Assembly (NCBI GenBank): GCA_964612485.1
Contig: CAZTFF010000025.1
Span: forward strand, 1 to 64,000
Length of the DNA stretch: 64,000 bases
DNA from: JAFGNV01 sp964612485
Lineage (GTDB): Bacteria > Chloroflexota > Anaerolineae > 4572-78 > J111
Direction: 5' to 3'
A program made the position numbers and the translations under genes. The stretch's first letter is position 1, and each line of letters starts with the position of its first letter. Below the pieces are notes generated by a model, which did not search any database, was not told the origin of the DNA, and saw only the letters and a program-made list of their open reading frames with translations. This document shows, in pieces, positions 57,001-64,000 of the stretch.

Positions 57001-57708
57001 TTACCCAATGTGCATCACTCTGAACTCTTCGCGCAGTACTTCTCCGCCGTATTGATCGGTGGCAATGCTTCGCGCTCGTATGCGTTCGTCCAGGTCGGCG
57101 CGCCCCACGATCTGGCTGGCGTGGCAGTGAATGGCCTTGAGTTTGGTATCGAACACATCTGAAACGTTGACCCACAGGTTGGGGTGATCGGTGCCGGCCA
57201 GGTACACGTCTTTGACGGTGTGGGGATCCAGCCTCAAATCCAGCAGTTCCGGGTGGTACATCCGGTTGCGGGCGGCGGGGAACACGGCGTCGATGGCTAC
57301 TTCGCCGGCGGCGCGGTGATCGGCGTGGTTGATATACTGGTTGGCAAAAAAATAGCGGCTGGGGTCCAGGGTGATGATCACTTCCGGTTTGTGCCGCCGG
57401 ATCTCGGCCACTACGCGCTGGCGCAGGCCCAGGGTGTGTTGCAGTTCGCCGTCTTTTTCTTCAAAATAGATCACTTTTTTAACACCTAATACATCGGCGG
57501 CGGCCTGCTGTTCTTCTTTACGCAGGGTAGCCAGTTTTTCGGGCGTCATATCGGGATCATCGCTGCCTTTGTTACCGTTGGTCAGGATCAAATAGGTGAT
57601 TTCGGTGCCGTTGGCGCACCACAAGGCGATAGTGCCGCCGCAGAAAAATTCGGGGTCGTCGGGGTGCGCCACTATGACCATGGCGCTGTTGGGAATGTTG
57701 TTGTCCAA
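57001..57708 (-). CDS. PIG-L/LmbE-family deacetylase
   Basis: 235 residues with the zinc motif AHPDDPEF (near 14) and the downstream ligand in INHADHRAAG (near 127). Such enzymes deacetylate N-acetylglucosaminyl conjugates such as those in mycothiol, bacillithiol or GPI-like synthesis. The start is TTG 57708 after GAGGT. The partner ligase and glycosyltransferase genes of thiol synthesis are not in the window, so the substrate is open. Confidence 0.9.
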   Translation of the reverse strand: MDNNIPNSAMVIVAHPDDPEFFCGGTIALWCANGTEITYLILTNGNKGSDDPDMTPEKLATLRKEEQQAAADVLGVKKVIYFEEKDGELQHTLGLRQRVVAEIRRHKPEVIITLDPSRYFFANQYINHADHRAAGEVAIDAVFPAARNRMYHPELLDLRLDPHTVKDVYLAGTDHPNLWVNVSDVFDTKLKAIHCHASQIVGRADLDERIRARSIATDQYGGEVLREEFRVMHIG

Positions 57709-57747
57709 TTTTTTCTACCTCAGTTTACGCAGGGTTTTTAGAAAATA

Positions 57748-57786
57748 AAAAGCGGCACGTCCGATTTCCTGGCGCGGTCCGCTTTT
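57748..57786 (-). terminator. Terminator after the ferredoxin gene
   Basis: Read on the minus strand, AAAAGCGG (57786-57779) pairs with CCGCTTTT (57755-57748), followed by TATTTTC. It ends the ferredoxin transcript before the PIG-L gene. Confidence 0.75.
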
Positions 57787-57822
57787 TGGTATCATTTTTC
57801 AAAGTCTTGAGGTCAGGAAAAA

Positions 57823-58167
57823 TTATTCGTAACCTGACACTCGCTCATCACGCGGGATACTCTCGCCTTTGAAGGTTTCTCGTTCTTCGTCAAAGTCGTA
57901 ATCCCAATAGCCGGGGCCTTCGGTGAAGAATCGGGCGTTGCGTTCCGTATCGCTTTCAAATTCGGCGGGAACGTCTTCTTCGGCAAAAATCGCTTCGGGG
58001 GGGCACACCGGGATACAGGCGCCGCAGTCGATGCAGGTATCCGGGTCGATAAAGAAAAGGTCGTTCCATTCGGGATCATTGGTCGGGCCGGGGATGATGC
58101 AGTCAACCGGGCAGACTTCTACACAGTCACCTTGACGGGTACATAAAGCAGTAATTGTGTGGGTCAT
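57823..58167 (-). CDS. Ferredoxin with two Fe-S cluster motifs
   Basis: 114 residues. The N-terminal motif is C9-x5-C15-x3-C19-P-x2-C23 and the second is CIDCGACIPVCP, a canonical 4Fe-4S motif. The N-terminal spacing is shorter than in FdxA-type 7Fe ferredoxins (x7), so the first cluster could be 3Fe-4S or 4Fe-4S. The C-terminal 45 residues are an acidic tail rich in Glu, Asp and Arg that other bacterial ferredoxins of this kind also carry. It is a soluble electron carrier; the partner is unknown. It has its own promoter and terminator. Confidence 0.92.
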   Translation of the reverse strand: MTHTITALCTRQGDCVEVCPVDCIIPGPTNDPEWNDLFFIDPDTCIDCGACIPVCPPEAIFAEEDVPAEFESDTERNARFFTEGPGYWDYDFDEERETFKGESIPRDERVSGYE

Positions 58168-58215
58168 AAAAAAATCCTCCTGAGATTTGCTATATTTTGC
58201 TGGAAGTACGTTCTC

Positions 58216-58244
58216 ATTTTAGTCCCTTCGCTGAAAAATGTCAA
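58216..58244 (-). promoter_or_regulatory. Promoter of the ferredoxin gene
   Basis: On the minus strand TTGACA (58244-58239), a 17-bp spacer and TAAAAT (58221-58216), about 49 bp before the start codon. Confidence 0.65.
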
Positions 58245-58263
58245 CAACTTTGAATTCCTATAA

Positions 58264-58300
58264 AAAAAGCCTCCCAAACGATACGGTTTGGAAGGCTTTT
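58264..58300 (-). terminator. Terminator after the superoxide dismutase gene
   Basis: On the minus strand AAAAGCCTTCCAAAC (58300-58286) pairs with GTTTGGGAGGCTTTT (58279-58265), with a 6-nt loop and a T-run behind. One G-T pair only; 12 bp after the stop. Confidence 0.9.
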
Positions 58301-58312
58301 ACGTATCAATTT

Positions 58313-58924
58313 CTACCTGACGGCGGCGAAATTCTTAGCCACCTGATCCCAGTTGACCACATTCCACCAGGCCGAAATATAGTCCGGTCGCCGGTTTTGG
58401 TAGTTGAGATAGTAGGCGTGTTCCCACACATCCAGCCCCAAAATCGGGGTCAGGCCCTCAGATAGCGGGCTGTCCTGGTTGGGCGTGCTGCTGACAACCA
58501 ACCCGCCGCTGGCATCAACCGAAAGCCAGGCCCAGCCGCTGCCAAAGCGGGTGGCGGCAGCGTTGCTGAACTGCTCTTTGAAATCGGCAAATGAGCCAAA
58601 GGCTTCGTTGATCGCTTTGGCTAAGTCGCCGGTGGGTTCTCCGCCGCCGCTGGCGCTCATGCAGGGCCAAAAGAGCGAATGGTTGGCGTGCCCGCCCCCA
58701 TTATTGCGGACGGCGGTGCGAATGCTTTCGGGAACGGCGTTCAGGTTGCGCAGCAGCTCTTCAACGCTCTTGCCCTGCAGGTCCGCGTGCCCTTCGAGCG
58801 CGCCGTTCAATTTGTTCACATACCCCTGATGGTGCTTCCCGTGGTGAATTTCCATGGTACGCGCGTCAACATGCGGCTCCAGAGCATCGTGCGCGTACGG
58901 TAAATCTGGTAATTGGTGAGCCAT
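58313..58924 (-). CDS. sodA: Superoxide dismutase, Mn/Fe type (probably Mn)
   Basis: 203 residues, the usual length. It converts superoxide to oxygen and hydrogen peroxide in the cytoplasm. The metal ligands are His27 (MEIHH), His82 (GGHANHSLFW), Asp165 and His169 (LDVWEHAYY). Gly77-Gly78 before His79 and Gln150 in TPNQDSP favour Mn over Fe. It has its own strong promoter and terminator, so it is a single-gene unit. It is divergent from the zinc-ribbon gene at 59121. Confidence 0.96.
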   Translation of the reverse strand: MAHQLPDLPYAHDALEPHVDARTMEIHHGKHHQGYVNKLNGALEGHADLQGKSVEELLRNLNAVPESIRTAVRNNGGGHANHSLFWPCMSASGGGEPTGDLAKAINEAFGSFADFKEQFSNAAATRFGSGWAWLSVDASGGLVVSSTPNQDSPLSEGLTPILGLDVWEHAYYLNYQNRRPDYISAWWNVVNWDQVAKNFAAVR

Positions 58925-59007
58925 AATAACCTCCTCGTAAGTTATATAAGATTGTGAATAGTTTGGAATATCAGCGAGGGCTTGTACTGCCTGTCACCCA
59001 ATTGGAT

Positions 59008-59036
59008 AGTATAGACAGCGCCATACGGCTTGTCAA
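59008..59036 (-). promoter_or_regulatory. Promoter of the superoxide dismutase gene
   Basis: On the minus strand TTGACA (59036-59031), 17 bp, TATACT (59013-59008). The leader would be about 77 nt. Confidence 0.72.
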
Positions 59037-59050
59037 GCGAAATTTGCTGA

Positions 59051-59079
59051 TTGACGAGATGGCGGCGGTGAAGTACAAT
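59051..59079 (+). promoter_or_regulatory. Promoter of the zinc-ribbon gene
   Basis: TTGACG (59051-59056), 17 bp, TACAAT (59074-59079). It stands back to back with the sod promoter, the two -35 boxes being 14 bp apart. Confidence 0.65.
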
Positions 59080-59120
59080 AAGGCGGCAGTTGTTTATCAA
59101 CATTAAACGGGAGGTCCATT

Positions 59121-59420
59121 TTGATACACCATACTTGTTTTAAATGCAAACGTCGGTTTGAGTTAGACCCTGTGTTTGTAGGGTTTGAGTTAAAAAAGTT
59201 AAAAAAGAAAAACCCGTCTCATTATCAGGCGGTCTGTCCGGCCTGCCGAACGGTGAACAAGGTTTCGGTCAACGAGATGCAGGATGAACTGGATCAGGTG
59301 GCCGACGAGATCAAAGAAATGACCGCCGAATACGAGGAGCAGAAAGCCAAAGCCAAGGCCGAGCAGCAGGCTAAAGCCAAAGAAAAACGGGCCGCTAAAA
59401 AAGCCGAGAAGAAAAAATAA
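59121..59420 (+). CDS. Small zinc-ribbon protein with charged coiled-coil tail
   Basis: 99 residues. CFKC (6-9) and CPAC (39-42) form a zinc ribbon; residues 50-99 are a long Lys/Glu/Ala helix (QKAKAKAEQQAKAKEK). The start is TTG 59121, with GGGAGG six bases before it. I do not recognise a family. Such proteins often bind nucleic acid or ribosomes through the basic tail; that is inference. It is followed after 35 bp by the CinA-like fusion gene. Confidence 0.75.
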   Translation: MIHHTCFKCKRRFELDPVFVGFELKKLKKKNPSHYQAVCPACRTVNKVSVNEMQDELDQVADEIKEMTAEYEEQKAKAKAEQQAKAKEKRAAKKAEKKK

Positions 59421-59455
59421 CCTGGTTGAGACACAGGTTTTTGATTTGGGATCCT

Positions 59456-60610
59456 ATGACTGAGCCGGTAGAGCCGTTTAAAAAAATTATAAAAGCGATC
59501 CACGCTGCTCCCCTGATGGTGGTAATCAATTTTGCCGGAGCCGGATCGGAGGCGTTATGCCGGCTGCATGAAGTAGGGGGGTCTTCGCGCACCGTGCTGG
59601 AGGCCATCGATCACTATGCGGCGGCGTCGTTGGTGGATTGTATCGGCTTTAAACCGGAAAAATTTGCCGCCCAGGAAGTGGCGCGGGCCATGGCGCTTCA
59701 TGCCTATGGACGGGCGTGCGAACTGGCCGAGGTAAATACGCCCGTGGCCGGTATTGGCAGCACCGCCACCATTGCCACCGACCGCACCAAACGCGGCGAT
59801 CACGAAGTCTATGTCGCCGTTTGTGATGACCAGAGCCTGACCGGTTATGCCTTAAAAATGGTCAAGGGGCGTCGCTCCCGGGCCGAAGAAGAAGCGTTGG
59901 TGAGCCGCCTCATCCTGGGCGCTGTGGCCGATGCCTGTGGTATTTCCGGTCTTCCACCCCCACCGCTGCTGTCTGACGAAATAGTAGATCATGATTGCAA
60001 ACCCGTTGACTGGTTGGATTATTTATTGAACGGCACGGTGAATTGGGTGTCTATTGCCCCCGATGGCCGGGCCAGACCGGGACATACCTGGCCCCACACC
60101 GCGTTGTTATCCGGCGCCTTCAACCCGCTCCATTACGGGCACCGCCAGTTGGCCCAGGCGGCTGCCGAAAAACTGGGCCGCGAGGTTCATTTTGAACTCC
60201 CCCTGGTGAATGCGGATAAAGCGCCGCTTGATCTGGACGAGGCCCACCAACGTGTGGCCCAATTTGTAGATTTTGCCGGCGTGATTGTAACCCAAATGCC
60301 GCTCTTTAATCAAAAAGCCCGCTTTTTCCCTCACAGTACCTTTGTGATCGGCGTGGATACCGCCCAACGGCTGTGGCAGCCCCGTTTTTATAATGATGAT
60401 CCGCTGCAAATGTATGCGGCCTTCAACGAGATTCGGGCAGCGGGATGCAGTTTTTTGGTAGCCGGGCGGTCGGAAGGCGATCAATTTATCACCCTGTCGG
60501 ATATTGAGATTCCTCCGGGCTACCGGGATTTGTTTACTGAACTCCCCGCCGATGAGTTTCGTATTGATATTTCTTCCACCGCCATCCGTACCGGCGCGGT
60601 GGATACCTAA
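59456..60610 (+). CDS. CinA-like domain fused to a nucleotidyltransferase domain
   Basis: 384 residues from ATG 59456 (an in-frame TTG at 59426 is also open). Residues about 5-160 resemble the CinA C-terminal/PncC amidase fold (EVGGSSRTVLEAIDHYAAAS, then VAGIGSTATIATDRTKRGDH), but the usual catalytic ESCTGG reads NFAGAG, so amidase activity is doubtful. Residues about 210-384 are an adenylyl/cytidylyltransferase: GAFNPLHYGH (HxGH) and ISSTAIR near the end. NadD-type enzymes with this fold make NAD from NMN. The combination suggests pyridine-nucleotide recycling, though the substrate is not proven. The gene is followed after 22 bp by the GpsA-like gene. Confidence 0.8.
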   Translation: MTEPVEPFKKIIKAIHAAPLMVVINFAGAGSEALCRLHEVGGSSRTVLEAIDHYAAASLVDCIGFKPEKFAAQEVARAMALHAYGRACELAEVNTPVAGIGSTATIATDRTKRGDHEVYVAVCDDQSLTGYALKMVKGRRSRAEEEALVSRLILGAVADACGISGLPPPPLLSDEIVDHDCKPVDWLDYLLNGTVNWVSIAPDGRARPGHTWPHTALLSGAFNPLHYGHRQLAQAAAEKLGREVHFELPLVNADKAPLDLDEAHQRVAQFVDFAGVIVTQMPLFNQKARFFPHSTFVIGVDTAQRLWQPRFYNDDPLQMYAAFNEIRAAGCSFLVAGRSEGDQFITLSDIEIPPGYRDLFTELPADEFRIDISSTAIRTGAVDT

Positions 60611-60632
60611 AAACCCGAAAGGATAATTGAAT

Positions 60633-61724
60633 ATGGCAACTGTCGCAATTGTAGGCGCCGGCTTTATGGGCACGGCAATGGCCTATCCTCTGGCGGATAA
60701 CGGCCACACCATTCGGCTGGTAGGCACGCATCTGGATCACGAGATCATTGAAAGTTGTAAAAGCAAACATTTTCATCCCAAACTGAAGCGGGAACTTCCC
60801 CCCGGTGTGGCAGCCTATTTTGTTGATGAGATCGCGGCGGCGCTGGATGGCGTCGAAATAATCGTCAGTGGCGTCAACTCGCTGGGGGCGCATTGGATTG
60901 GGCAGGCGATTGGGCCGTATTTGCAACCGGGCCAGTTGATCATTGCCATCACCAAAGGGCTGGAAGCCGCCGGCAACGGCGGTCTGCAAATTTTACCGGA
61001 GGTGTTGGCGAGCGAACTGCCGGACGACATTCGTTCCCAGGTGAAACTGGCCGCGGTCGGCGGGCCGTGCATTGCCGGCGAATTGGCCGGGAAACGGCAT
61101 AGCTGCGTAGTGTTCGGTTCCACAGACCGCGCGGCGCTGGAACTGTTGGCCGGTGTATTTCAAACCGATTATTACCATATCTGGCTGACCACCGACTTGT
61201 TTGGGCTGGAACTTTGCGCCGCTTTAAAGAACGCCTACACCTTAGGCGTGGGCCTCGCCGCCGGGCTGCTGGAAAAAACAGGCGGGCCGGACGCCGCGCA
61301 GGCCCATATGCATAATTTAGCCGCTGCGATTTTTGCCCAGGCGTGTACCGAAATGGCTTATCTTTTGCAGACGTTTGATCACAGCGTGGATTTTGCCTAC
61401 GGCTTACCCGGCGCCGGCGATCTATTTGTCACCACCATGGGCGGTCGAACCGTGCGGCTGGGCCGGTTGTTGGGGTTGGGCCATACCATGAGCCAGGCCA
61501 GAGAGATCATGGCCGGCGAAACCCTGGAGTCGGTTGAAATTGTGCGCACCATGGATACGGCCATCCCCAAATTAAGCGCGCGAGGAGTGTGTCAAATTGA
61601 AAATCTGCCGCTGATCCAAACCCTGACAGATATTGTGGTGCGGGAAAAGCCGGCAGATGTGCCGTTAGACAAGTTCTTTAAAAATAGCGCCATGCTGAAT
61701 TGGAATAGTTTCAGAAAGAAATAG
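60633..61724 (+). CDS. NAD(P)-dependent glycerol-3-phosphate dehydrogenase-like protein
   Basis: 363 residues from ATG 60633 (AAAGGA upstream). The Rossmann motif GAGFMG (9-14), ITKGLE (near 110), GGPCIAGELA (near 147), the catalytic Lys in LCAALKNAYTLG (near 195) and GAGDLFVT (near 265) follow GpsA. The enzyme would reduce dihydroxyacetone phosphate to sn-glycerol 3-phosphate for phospholipid synthesis. It differs from standard GpsA in places (VGTHLDHEIIE after the nucleotide motif), so a paralogue with a related substrate is possible. Confidence 0.82.
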   Translation: MATVAIVGAGFMGTAMAYPLADNGHTIRLVGTHLDHEIIESCKSKHFHPKLKRELPPGVAAYFVDEIAAALDGVEIIVSGVNSLGAHWIGQAIGPYLQPGQLIIAITKGLEAAGNGGLQILPEVLASELPDDIRSQVKLAAVGGPCIAGELAGKRHSCVVFGSTDRAALELLAGVFQTDYYHIWLTTDLFGLELCAALKNAYTLGVGLAAGLLEKTGGPDAAQAHMHNLAAAIFAQACTEMAYLLQTFDHSVDFAYGLPGAGDLFVTTMGGRTVRLGRLLGLGHTMSQAREIMAGETLESVEIVRTMDTAIPKLSARGVCQIENLPLIQTLTDIVVREKPADVPLDKFFKNSAMLNWNSFRKK

Positions 61725-61733
61725 ATGAAATCC

Positions 61734-61762
61734 TTCGTTTGAGACATAGATTATGGTATACT
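61734..61762 (+). promoter_or_regulatory. Weak candidate promoter of the sigma factor gene
   Basis: TATACT (61757-61762) is a good -10 box, but the hexamer 17 bp upstream, TTCGTT, is poor. It may need an activator or its own sigma factor. Confidence 0.3.
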
Positions 61763-61786
61763 ATCCCCCAGAGGGAAGAATAACGC

Positions 61787-62572
61787 ATGCCGAAACAAAC
61801 AATGCAACATCTGAATGTTCACGACCTGATTCAGGGTTGCCGGAACGAGTCGAAACAACCTCGTCAGCAAGAAGAGGGGTATTGTTTTGAGTTGTTTCGC
61901 CGGGCTGTTGAGGAGGGTGATGAAATTGCCTGGCAGGCGATTGATGAACAATATCGAAATTTAATTATCCGCTGGCTGAATGACGGTTCAGCCAGCGTAC
62001 CTCACGAACATGTGGAAGAAATTGCGCCCGAAACGTGGTCTAAATTTTGGCGGGCGCAGTTCAATGCGGATATGCCGCTCTCCGACCGTTTTGCTCATGT
62101 GGGGAGCATTTTGAAATATCTCAAGCAATGCGCCGTGAGCGTGGTCAAAGAATACGAGCGGCAAATCTGGCGGCGAGAGCGAATCCAGCAGCGAGTGGAA
62201 GGAAATGGCCGGTTGGTGGTGACGTTCTCTGAAGAAGAGCTGCTCTCCAAGATCGACCGGGAAAGATTGTTGCAGCAAATCTGGCATTGGATCCATACCT
62301 ATGTAACCGACCGGCAAGAACTCCAGGTGTTAGTTTTGTCTTATGAACATGGCCTGACGCCGGCAGAGATCGCGCGCCATTATCCGCAAGAGTTTGCCGA
62401 CGCGCAGACCGTTCGCCGGCTTAAAGAGCGGATTTTGAAACGCGCCCGGCGGGCCATGCAAAGTGAGCGGGATCAATATCGTGTAAACGGCAGCAACGGT
62501 AACGGCAAAAACAGGCAAAACCATCGCAACACCAAACATCGACAGGGGCAGAAAGAGATTGCCAATGACTGA
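61787..62572 (+). CDS. ECF-like RNA polymerase sigma factor
   Basis: 261 residues. Region 2-like helices (about 30-120: FELFRRAVEEGDEIAWQAID, then PETWSKFWRAQF) and a region 4-like helix-turn-helix (about 170-230: LQVLVLSYEHGLTPAEIARHYPQEF, then TVRRLKERILKRARR) are separated by a linker. The C-terminal 40 residues are Asn/Gly/Lys-rich and look disordered. It diverges from classical ECF factors. The next gene overlaps its end by 8 bp and encodes a membrane protein with a zinc-finger-like start, as expected for its anti-sigma factor. Confidence 0.75.
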   Translation: MPKQTMQHLNVHDLIQGCRNESKQPRQQEEGYCFELFRRAVEEGDEIAWQAIDEQYRNLIIRWLNDGSASVPHEHVEEIAPETWSKFWRAQFNADMPLSDRFAHVGSILKYLKQCAVSVVKEYERQIWRRERIQQRVEGNGRLVVTFSEEELLSKIDRERLLQQIWHWIHTYVTDRQELQVLVLSYEHGLTPAEIARHYPQEFADAQTVRRLKERILKRARRAMQSERDQYRVNGSNGNGKNRQNHRNTKHRQGQKEIAND

Positions 62573-63767
62573 CCATTGTATTGCGCCGCATCAAATTCAA
62601 GAAGGTGACCTGCTGGCTTATCTTGAGGGTGATGCTTCGCCCGTTGTCATCCAACATATCAAAAATTGTTCCGCCTGCGCCCAAGAAGTCGAAGCGCTGC
62701 GCCGGATGGATATTTTGTTCAGTACCGCGTTTCGGGTTTTGGAGACATCGCTGATTACCGCCGGCCCCCCGGTAACATTCGGGAAGTTTGCACCGGCCAG
62801 ATCGGCCCCCCAACCGGTTGATGTTCAGAAAGAACAGCGCAAGTCCAAAGTTGGGGAGAACCGGCCTGCCTGGCCGGGAATGGCCCTGGCGATGACGGCG
62901 GTGTTGATTTTATTGGGCGTGGCCTATGGTTTTAATCAAGTTATCTGGAATAATTCTTCTCAACGCGCAGAGGATTATGCCGCCGCAACCTTGCAGGTGA
63001 CGCAGGAAATCGTCAATTCGCTGACGATTGAGGCGGAAAACCCGGCCCGGACGCCATCGGGCACCGATCAAAAGCCGGTCAAAATCGCCGGAACCACGGG
63101 CGGCGTCATCGAAAACCCGGCGGCCATTGCCCCTCCGCGCAGCCTGTTGCTTTTGCTGGAAGATGAATGGTCGGGCCTTATCGAAGAATCAACCGCCATT
63201 ATGCCGCCGCGCGATCTTTTGGTGAGTTTGCAGGGTGAACTCGATGCGCAATTTGATTATAGCTTCATCCGTTCTCCGGTCAGAACCGAAGCCTACTGGA
63301 CCGAAACGTATATTTCAACGGCAGAGAATAATCAAACTTACTTTATCTGGATTGAAGAGGCGAACGGTTTTTCCATGGTGTACGCGGCGTATTCTGCGGC
63401 GCATTCTGGGGATAAAGGCCAGACATTCAGCGAAAGTGCCCTCCTCAGCCAGGGTGTGGATCGCGCCTTTAACCCTATTCTGGCTGTCGACTCAGAAGGG
63501 CGCCTGTATGCCGTCTGGCGCACGCGCCACCATCTGGAAATCGATATATTCTTCACCCGCTCTATCGATGGCGGCCAAAACTGGAGTCCGGTGGTTCGTA
63601 TTAATGATGACATCCGGCGCGCGTTTAATCCCAGCCTGGCGGTTGATACCCGGGGCCACCTTTATGTTGCCTGGCAAAATAATCCCGGAACCGTCACCGA
63701 TATTTTTCTGGCTCAATCGTTAGATGGCGGGCAGACCTGGAGCAAGGAACGCCGTATGGCGAACTAA
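62565..63767 (+). CDS. Anti-sigma-factor-like membrane protein with Asp-box repeats
   Basis: 400 residues from ATG 62565. The N-terminus QHIKNCSACAQEVE (near 26-39) fits a zinc anti-sigma domain (H-x3-C-x2-C). A TM helix follows (about 103-123). The extracytoplasmic part has a linker with two related segments (PPRSLLLLLEDEW and PPRDLLVSLQGEL), then a sialidase-like region with Asp boxes SGDKGQTF, SIDGGQNW and SLDGGQTW and AFNPxLAVDxxGxLYxxW units, part of a beta-propeller. Only about three blades are present, so it may need dimerisation or may be a binding module. It probably senses an external ligand and frees the sigma factor. Confidence 0.78.
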   Translation: MTDHCIAPHQIQEGDLLAYLEGDASPVVIQHIKNCSACAQEVEALRRMDILFSTAFRVLETSLITAGPPVTFGKFAPARSAPQPVDVQKEQRKSKVGENRPAWPGMALAMTAVLILLGVAYGFNQVIWNNSSQRAEDYAAATLQVTQEIVNSLTIEAENPARTPSGTDQKPVKIAGTTGGVIENPAAIAPPRSLLLLLEDEWSGLIEESTAIMPPRDLLVSLQGELDAQFDYSFIRSPVRTEAYWTETYISTAENNQTYFIWIEEANGFSMVYAAYSAAHSGDKGQTFSESALLSQGVDRAFNPILAVDSEGRLYAVWRTRHHLEIDIFFTRSIDGGQNWSPVVRINDDIRRAFNPSLAVDTRGHLYVAWQNNPGTVTDIFLAQSLDGGQTWSKERRMAN

Positions 63768-63841
63768 TTATCTATTTGCAAAATAGACGCGAAACTGTTA
63801 AATTTTTATGTAAATTTCTATTTTGCGATAGAGGTACTGCC

Positions 63842-64000
63842 GTGATTTCTCTTCAAAAATTTGCGCGTCTTAATTTCATCATTGTTGTTGGATCACTTTT
63901 AGCTGCATGCGGCTCGGCTGACCGTTCAGGCGATATTGAACCGGTGCAAGTTTTGCCGGCGGCCACCGCCGCTACATCGCCGGAAACGGCTTCATCAGAA
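63842..64000 (+). CDS. Lipoprotein, 5' end only (cut by window edge)
   Basis: 53 codons from GTG 63842 to the window end. The signal peptide has basic residues, a hydrophobic stretch (FIIVVGSLLAAC) and a lipobox with Cys at residue 23, followed by a Pro/Ala/Thr-rich linker. AGAGGT lies upstream. The start fits the end of the sigma/anti-sigma pair (75 bp apart), so it may be a target or partner. Nothing more can be said from this fragment. Confidence 0.65.
   Translation, partial: MISLQKFARLNFIIVVGSLLAACGSADRSGDIEPVQVLPAATAATSPETASSE

Noticed and set aside
56984..57175. N-terminal extension of the HIT protein
   Set aside because: It overlaps the end of the PIG-L gene; ATG 56983 has GGGAGG in front.

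Overview
The window looks like a chromosomal segment of a free-living Chloroflexota bacterium (an Anaerolineae-like lineage is my best guess; this is inference). Protein flavour, mixed GC content of roughly 50-60%, many intergenic palindromic repeats, lipoprotein signals with LAGC/LAAC lipoboxes and frequent TTG/GTG starts all fit. A run of 100 N at 3292-3391, flanked by identical 55-bp ends, shows it is a scaffolded draft or metagenome assembly. I saw no tRNA, rRNA, CRISPR array, phage or complete insertion sequence.

Layout. 1-6641: asparagine synthetase A, a slipin, a Pro/Thr-rich anchored protein, a VNTR with the assembly gap, an M1-like metallopeptidase lipoprotein, a GAF protein and a PfkB sugar kinase. 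6962-24951: the most interesting block. It holds a class III cyclase with two cyclase domains, an AAA ATPase and a TPR-like tail (like soluble adenylyl cyclase); a ParA/MinD-like ATPase; a small zinc protein; a winged-helix protein; a 12-TM transporter-like protein with HEAT repeats and a cNMP-binding domain; a dimodular NRPS (C-A-T-E-C-A-T-TE) translationally coupled to that transporter; and an MbtH-like protein. 25026-29806: peptide-type ABC substrate-binding lipoprotein, HAMP-GAF membrane sensor and MoxR ATPase.

30005-37007 (minus strand): CYTH enzyme, a metallophosphoesterase with a damaged motif, polyphosphate kinase, a PH-domain protein and a GyrA/ParC-type topoisomerase subunit; the first three suggest polyphosphate chemistry. 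37259-42785 (minus): ribosomal protein bS21 and rpoC, with no rpoB next to it and a tyrosine recombinase with altered catalytic residues upstream. 43431-46560: a four-repeat surface protein with a clear promoter and palindromic operator candidate, and prfB with the classical programmed +1 frameshift.

46859-58924: a nuclease-like unknown, alpha/beta hydrolase, pentapeptide protein, 2H phosphoesterase, an O-antigen-ligase-like membrane protein fused to an apparently inactive glycosidase domain, class II fumarase beside two-subunit class I fumarase, a HIT protein, a PIG-L deacetylase, ferredoxin and Mn-type superoxide dismutase. 59121-64000: zinc-ribbon protein, a CinA-like/nucleotidyltransferase fusion, GpsA-like dehydrogenase, an ECF-like sigma factor with an overlapping anti-sigma-like protein carrying Asp-box repeats, and the start of a lipoprotein cut by the window edge.

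Best candidate for an undescribed system: a cyclic-nucleotide-responsive secondary-metabolite unit. The cyclase would make the signal, the HEAT-cNMP transporter would sense it, and the coupled NRPS (adenylation codes read as Asn then a Val-like residue, with epimerization of the first) would make a small D-Asn-containing peptide. The linkage is inference from gene order and coupling; the domain calls are read from the sequence.
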